From Amorphochlora amoebiformis (lineage: Eukaryota; Cercozoa; Chlorarachniophyceae): 64,000 bases of DNA. A program made the position numbers and the translations under genes. The stretch is from NCBI GenBank assembly GCA_054601695.1, contig BAAHQB010000070.1:744001-808000 (forward strand). The letters run 5' to 3'. Under the pieces are notes generated by a model. That model searched no databases. It was not told the DNA's origin and saw nothing but the letters and a program-made list of their open reading frames with translations. Shown here piece by piece: positions 57,468-64,000 of the stretch (positions are counted from its first letter, which is position 1; the number at the start of each line of letters is the position of its first letter).

Positions 57468-58022
57468 TTATTCATAACGCTCAAATTCATTGACAGCTGA
57501 CAAACTCACAATTGCAATCTCCTCATCCACGGATTCTGAGGCTTTCTCGTCTGGCTCCTCCTTGTCGGGCTTCATATCGGAGGCCTTCTTGTCGGGCTCC
57601 GTATTTGAGGCCTTCTTGTAGGGCTCCTTCTTGTAGGGCTCCTTCTTGTCGAGCTTCATATCTGAGGCCTTCTTGTCTGGCTCAATATCTGAGGCCTTCT
57701 TGTCGGGGTCCATATCTGAGGCCTTCTTATCAAGCTCCATCTTGTCGTACATAGCTGAGGCCTTCTTGTCGGCGTCCATATCTGAGGCCTTCTTATCAAG
57801 CTCCTTCTTGTCGGAGTACATAGCTGAGGCCTTCGTGTCAAGCTCCTTCCTTGTCGAGCTCCACATCTGATGCCTTCTTGTCCGGCTCCTTATCTGAGGC
57901 CTTCTTGTCCGGGTTGATATCTGAGGCCTTCTTGTGGGCTTCATGACCAGTAGAGTGGCGCTTGCGGTTCCATCCTCATACTCTCGCAAATGAATGGCCT
58001 CAACGACGTACGTCGTTTTCAC
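57468..58022 (-). CDS. Hypothetical repetitive Lys/Asp-rich protein (DKKASDM repeats)
   Basis: An uninterrupted 184-codon frame starts at ATG 58022. About 28 non-repetitive residues are followed by repeats built on DKKASDM-x-LDKKE, with a unit near 33 bp. The tail (DEEIAIVSLSAVNEFERYE) is again non-repetitive. Within the first repeats the frame reads RRPQISTRT, which is the same DNA repeat read in another frame. An indel has therefore shifted the frame in part of the array. It could be a real low-complexity protein, part of a larger spliced gene, or a minisatellite open by chance. Non-repetitive ends in the same frame favour coding, weakly. Confidence 0.35.
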   Translation of the reverse strand: MKTTYVVEAIHLREYEDGTASATLLVMKPTRRPQISTRTRRPQIRSRTRRHQMWSSTRKELDTKASAMYSDKKELDKKASDMDADKKASAMYDKMELDKKASDMDPDKKASDIEPDKKASDMKLDKKEPYKKEPYKKASNTEPDKKASDMKPDKEEPDEKASESVDEEIAIVSLSAVNEFERYE

Positions 58023-58029
58023 GACAAGA

Positions 58030-58430
58030 GTCTTATCGAGTGACGAATGGGTAAAACTACAAAGGTCATAGAGGAGGGTAAGAGGGATTATTAATCGGGT
58101 GACGAATGGGTATATATAGGAGGGAAGGGATCATAGAGGAGGGAAACATGCGTTCATCGAGTGACCAATGGGTAGAGTGAGTGACGAATGGGTATAGGAA
58201 GGGATCATAGAGGAGGGAAAGAGCCATTCATCGAGTGACGAATGGTATAGGAGGAAAGGGATCATGGAGGAGGGAAAGAGCCATTCATCGAGTGACGAAC
58301 GGGTAGAGGAGGGAGAGAGGAGTCATGGAAGAGGGAAAAGAGGATTAATCGAATGACGAATGGATATAGGAAGGAAGGGGTCAGTATCGGAGGGAAGGGG
58401 TCATAAAGGAGGAGAAAGAGGGATTAATCA
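58030..58430 (+). repeat. About 60-bp GAGTGACGAATGGGTA minisatellite
   Basis: About seven imperfect units combining GAGTGACGAATGGGTATA with GGAGGGAAAGGGATCATAGA. No coding signal. Confidence 0.85.
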
Positions 58431-58593
58431 AATGAATATTTGTATTTTATACAAATTTACACACACACACACATATATATATATATGCTATTTATTCGTT
58501 TATTTATACTATATGTATATATTTGTGCTACATAAATGTATAAAACACACACACACGCACACACACACACACGCTCACACACACACACAAATA

Positions 58594-58687
<94 letters not shown>

Positions 58688-58719
58688 TACTTATACTATA
58701 TGCATGTATCTAAAAACGC

Positions 58720-58768
<49 letters not shown>

Positions 58769-58838
58769 GTATATTTATACGTATAATATTATTATTATGA
58801 ATAATAATAATAATAATTACAATAATAATAATACCTAT

Positions 58839-58874
<36 letters not shown>

Positions 58875-58881
58875 ACACACG

Positions 58882-58921
<40 letters not shown>

Positions 58922-58974
58922 GGTATTTACACACACACACACACACACACACACCACACGGTTTATTTGTGTGG

Positions 58975-59225
58975 TAAAGGTATAGTGTGTTTGTTGTTTG
59001 TGGTAAAGGTATAGTGTGTTTGTTTGTGGTAAAGTATAATGTGTTTGTTTGTGGTAAAGGTATAGTGTGTTTGTTTGTGGTAAAGGAGTGTGTTTGTTTG
59101 TGGTAAAGGAGTGTGTTTGTTTGTGGTAAAGGTATAGCGTGTTTGTTGTTTGTGGTAAAGGAGTGTGTTTGTTTGTGGTAAAGGTATAGCGTGTTTGTTT
59201 GTGGTAAAGGTATAGTGTGTTTGTA
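58975..59225 (+). repeat. 27-bp TTTGTGGTAAAGGTATAGTG minisatellite
   Basis: About ten copies with deletions of the TATAG part in some units. Each unit carries AAAGGTATAG, a donor-like word. Confidence 0.9.
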
Positions 59226-59259
59226 GTTGGTTATTTTGTGCGGTATGATGGAGTCAGTC

Positions 59260-59605
59260 GTAGGCATGGGTGGAAGTATGCGTTGAAGCATGCGTGGAAG
59301 CATAAGGGAAGTATGTGTGGAAGGAACCATTCTTGGGAAGGAAGCGTTCGTGGAAATCAATCATTCATGCGAAGCATTCGTGGGAAGCAAGCATTCATGC
59401 GAAGCGTTCGTGGGAAGCATTCAAGGAAGAATTCTTGGAAAGCATTCATGCGAAGCATTCGTGGGAAGAAAGCATTCATGCGAAGCATTAGTGGGAAGCA
59501 AGCATTCATGCGAAGCATTCGTGGGAAGCAAGCATTCATGCGAAGCATTCGTGGGAAGAAAGCATTAGTGGGGAGCAAACATTCGTGGGAAGCAAGCATG
59601 TGCTG
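59260..59605 (+). repeat. 30-bp AAGCATTCATGCGAAGCATT minisatellite
   Basis: About eleven units with GCATTCGTGGGAAGCA. Open on both strands because the unit length is a multiple of three; not treated as a gene. Confidence 0.9.
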
Positions 59606-59639
59606 AAATACGTGGTGGTGAGGATGCAAGATTGAATTT

Positions 59640-60410
59640 AGTTTTGTGTGCTTCTCTTGCGGTGTTGGGATGCGGTTTGTTACGATATTAGCTTTTCAAA
59701 CCAGTACACACGCCCTCACTCACTTGCCAACGCAACTTTGCAATGAACGCGCTCCCCCCCTCATTCTGCCTGTACTTCGCACACCTAAATCTCCTCTCTC
59801 TGTAAGGGCTCAGCAGCTTTTAGAAACTCACTGTCTGCCATAGGCCACGCCGCCACGGGCCACGGTGTGTAACAAGATATGTCACGCCATCAGACAATTA
59901 GAGGTCACTCCAAGGACATTAGTAGGTCACTTAGTGTGACAAAGGAGACGTCAGTCCAAGGCAATCCCACCATAAAAGTAAACGAGTGGATGCAATACAC
60001 TCTGCCGCGCTTACGGAACACCCTGTTAGAATCCGAATCGGACAAACACAACCTCTCCGCAAAACCATCAACACCCCCCACCCCACCCCACACATCATCC
60101 AACACGACCTCTCCTAACCCACCCTAATCTCACATCACACGTGGCTACTCACGCTCGTTCCGTTCCCTTCTTTGTGCCAGATGCCACTCGGATTTTGTCT
60201 CTGTTTCCAGTCTCACGCAGGTCCTCTGTCTGTCTCACTCATCCCCCTTGCTCCCTCCCCCCCTTGCTCCCTCCACCCCTTGCTCCATCTCAAACCCACT
60301 ATCATCCGCATTCTACACGTCAACATACATCATACACGTCAACATACATCATGCCGTGGATATTTATCAGGTATCAGTCGGAAGACAAAATAGAGATCGC
60401 CTACAGATGA
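59640..60410 (+). other. Unique island, possible exons of an unrecognised gene
   Basis: This non-repeat, moderately GC-rich stretch has an open frame at 59879-60127 (MSRHQTIRGHSKDIS start, Pro/Thr/Ser-rich end) and other short frames around 59700-59840 and 60140-60410. No motif was recognised and no splice chain could be proven. It is the best place to look for another gene right of 54641. Confidence 0.25.
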
Positions 60411-60544
60411 CTCTGGAATTCAACAAACAATCGACATCAATAACCATACCTTGTATGTACCCGTCTAACTTAAACACAGAGGGAGAGAGAGAGAGATAGA
60501 TATGTATAGTATGTCTAACACGTTGGAAGACAACCTAGAGTGAT

Positions 60545-60828
60545 CACATCTACATCGCGCTGGAGTCCAACGAACAATCGACATGACATATATTTCTAAA
60601 CACATACTAACAACTCTCCTCGAGTCCAACGAACAATCGACATGACATATATTTCTAAACACATACTAACAACTCTCCTCGAGTCCAACGAACAATCGAC
60701 ATGACATATATTTCTAAACACATACTACCAACTCTCTCGATTGCTCACGGCTACATACATGTATCATATTCATCTAACTCTTTATGTGTATGCACATGTT
60801 TATATATATATATATATACATATATGTC

Positions 60829-60875
<47 letters not shown>

Positions 60876-61485
60876 CATATATACGTAATGTGACAGGTAT
60901 AGATCCATGAATGAAGGCCGAATAGGCTGAGAGTACAAGCTACTAGTACACAACGATTCAATCCGCCATAAAACCACGACGTTGCAATTCTCCACAGCAT
61001 CCAAAGACGCTTAGGGTACAAGCTACTAACAACGCTGCAATGCTGCAATCCGCCATAGGACCCATACACGCTTAGGCTACAACCTACAAAAACACGTTGC
61101 AATCCTCCTTAGGACCCAAACACGCTTAGGGTACAAGCTACTCACAACGTTGCAATCCGCCATAGGACCCATAGACGCTTAGGGTACAAGGTAACAATCC
61201 GCTATAAAACCCAAACACACCTCTGCACAATCTTATTCATGTCCAAACTATCACGCATATTCATGTCCAAACTATCATGCATATTCATGTCCAAACTATC
61301 ATGCATATTCATGTCCAAACTATCATTCATATTCATGTCCAAACTAGCATGCATATTCATGTCCAAACTATCATGCATATTCATGTCCAAACTATCATGC
61401 ATATTCATGTCCAAACTATCATGCATATTCATGTCCAAACTAGCATGCATACTCATGTCCAAACTATCATGCATATCCGGATAGA
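60545..61485. repeat. Three consecutive minisatellites (60 bp, about 60 bp, 24 bp)
   Basis: 60555-60735: about three copies of a 60-bp unit with GAGTCCAACGAACAATCGAC. 60905-61195: about five loose copies with CGCTTAGGGTACAAGCTACT. 61230-61480: ten copies of the 24-bp CATGTCCAAACTATCATGCA unit, whose - strand frame encodes an MHDSLDMN repeat. Confidence 0.85.
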
Positions 61486-61601
61486 CACCGGAAAATATCA
61501 TTTTAGAAAGACTTCAGGTATATATCACTTGAGATATATGTGTAATTACACATGTAATATTATACATACACACACACACACGCACACACACACACATTAT
61601 A

Positions 61602-61640
<39 letters not shown>

Positions 61641-61805
61641 CATGTACAATAAGTATAGTATGCATTTGTATGTATGTATTTGTACATACATGGTCGTGAT
61701 GTATTCATATATATGCTCATGGTAAAACACACAACGATTCACAGGAACCTAATCTGTGTTTAAATAAAATATTGATTTATAAACAACAAAATTATATCAC
61801 ATACA

Positions 61806-62405
<600 letters not shown>

Positions 62406-62429
62406 TATATAATACTTGGATATACATAT

Positions 62430-62496
<67 letters not shown>

Positions 62497-62498
62497 TT

Positions 62499-62621
<123 letters not shown>

Positions 62622-62751
62622 TATATATATATGTATATATATACATGTACATATTCATATGCATACATATACGTATACATATACATATACACATACATAC
62701 ACATATACATGTCATACACACATACATATACAAATGCAAATACACATACAT

Positions 62752-62830
<79 letters not shown>

Positions 62831-62839
62831 CATTCACAT

Positions 62840-64000
<1,161 letters not shown>

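Noticed and set aside
61230-61480. CRISPR-like regular repeats (also 59260-59605 and 30465-30770)
   Set aside because: They are contiguous tandem minisatellites without unique spacers, in a eukaryotic context.

Overview
This is nuclear DNA from an intron-rich eukaryote. The evidence is five protein genes with phase-consistent GT-AG introns, a sterol 14-alpha-demethylase, a FAM161-type ciliary protein (which suggests a flagellated cell), and many interstitial TTAGGG-like tracts. The likely source is a unicellular protist or alga; I cannot place the lineage. Roughly half of the window is (TA)n microsatellite or minisatellite, almost all of it in introns and intergenic DNA. I translated exon by exon and checked that reading phase is kept at every junction; four of the five models close with an intact frame from ATG to stop.

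Layout: (1) 1159-8409, + strand, 25 exons: CYP51 with a C-terminal cytochrome b5 domain (629 aa). (2) 37282-8888, - strand, 37 exons over 28 kb: a TAP-like (ABCB9/TAPL type) half ABC transporter of 779 aa. Its introns hold most of the repeats, including a pure (CG)n tract. (3) 37642-41420, + strand, 4 exons: FAM161-family protein (933 aa). (4) 51484 to about 42262, - strand, about 10 exons: a BT1/folate-biopterin transporter family membrane protein. (5) 51759-54641, + strand, 5 exons: a seven-helix membrane protein with a very long internal loop and a Cys cluster after the last helix. From 54642 to 64000 there are CTAG-rich DNA, TA arrays, unique DNA and many minisatellites, with one repetitive open frame (57468-58022, -) and no gene I can model firmly.

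The five genes alternate strand strictly (+ - + - +). This gives two short head-to-head promoters (359 and 274 bp) and two tail-to-tail regions. The gene-end regions are unusually rich in CTAG. The promoters are free of TA arrays.

The most interesting signals are the CYP51-cytochrome b5 fusion, which would place an electron donor domain on the sterol demethylase itself, and a recurring pattern in which minisatellites beside exons are built from copies of the exon edge and its splice site. The second pattern looks like intron growth by tandem duplication inward from the exon boundaries, and it leaves arrays of decoy donors or acceptors.
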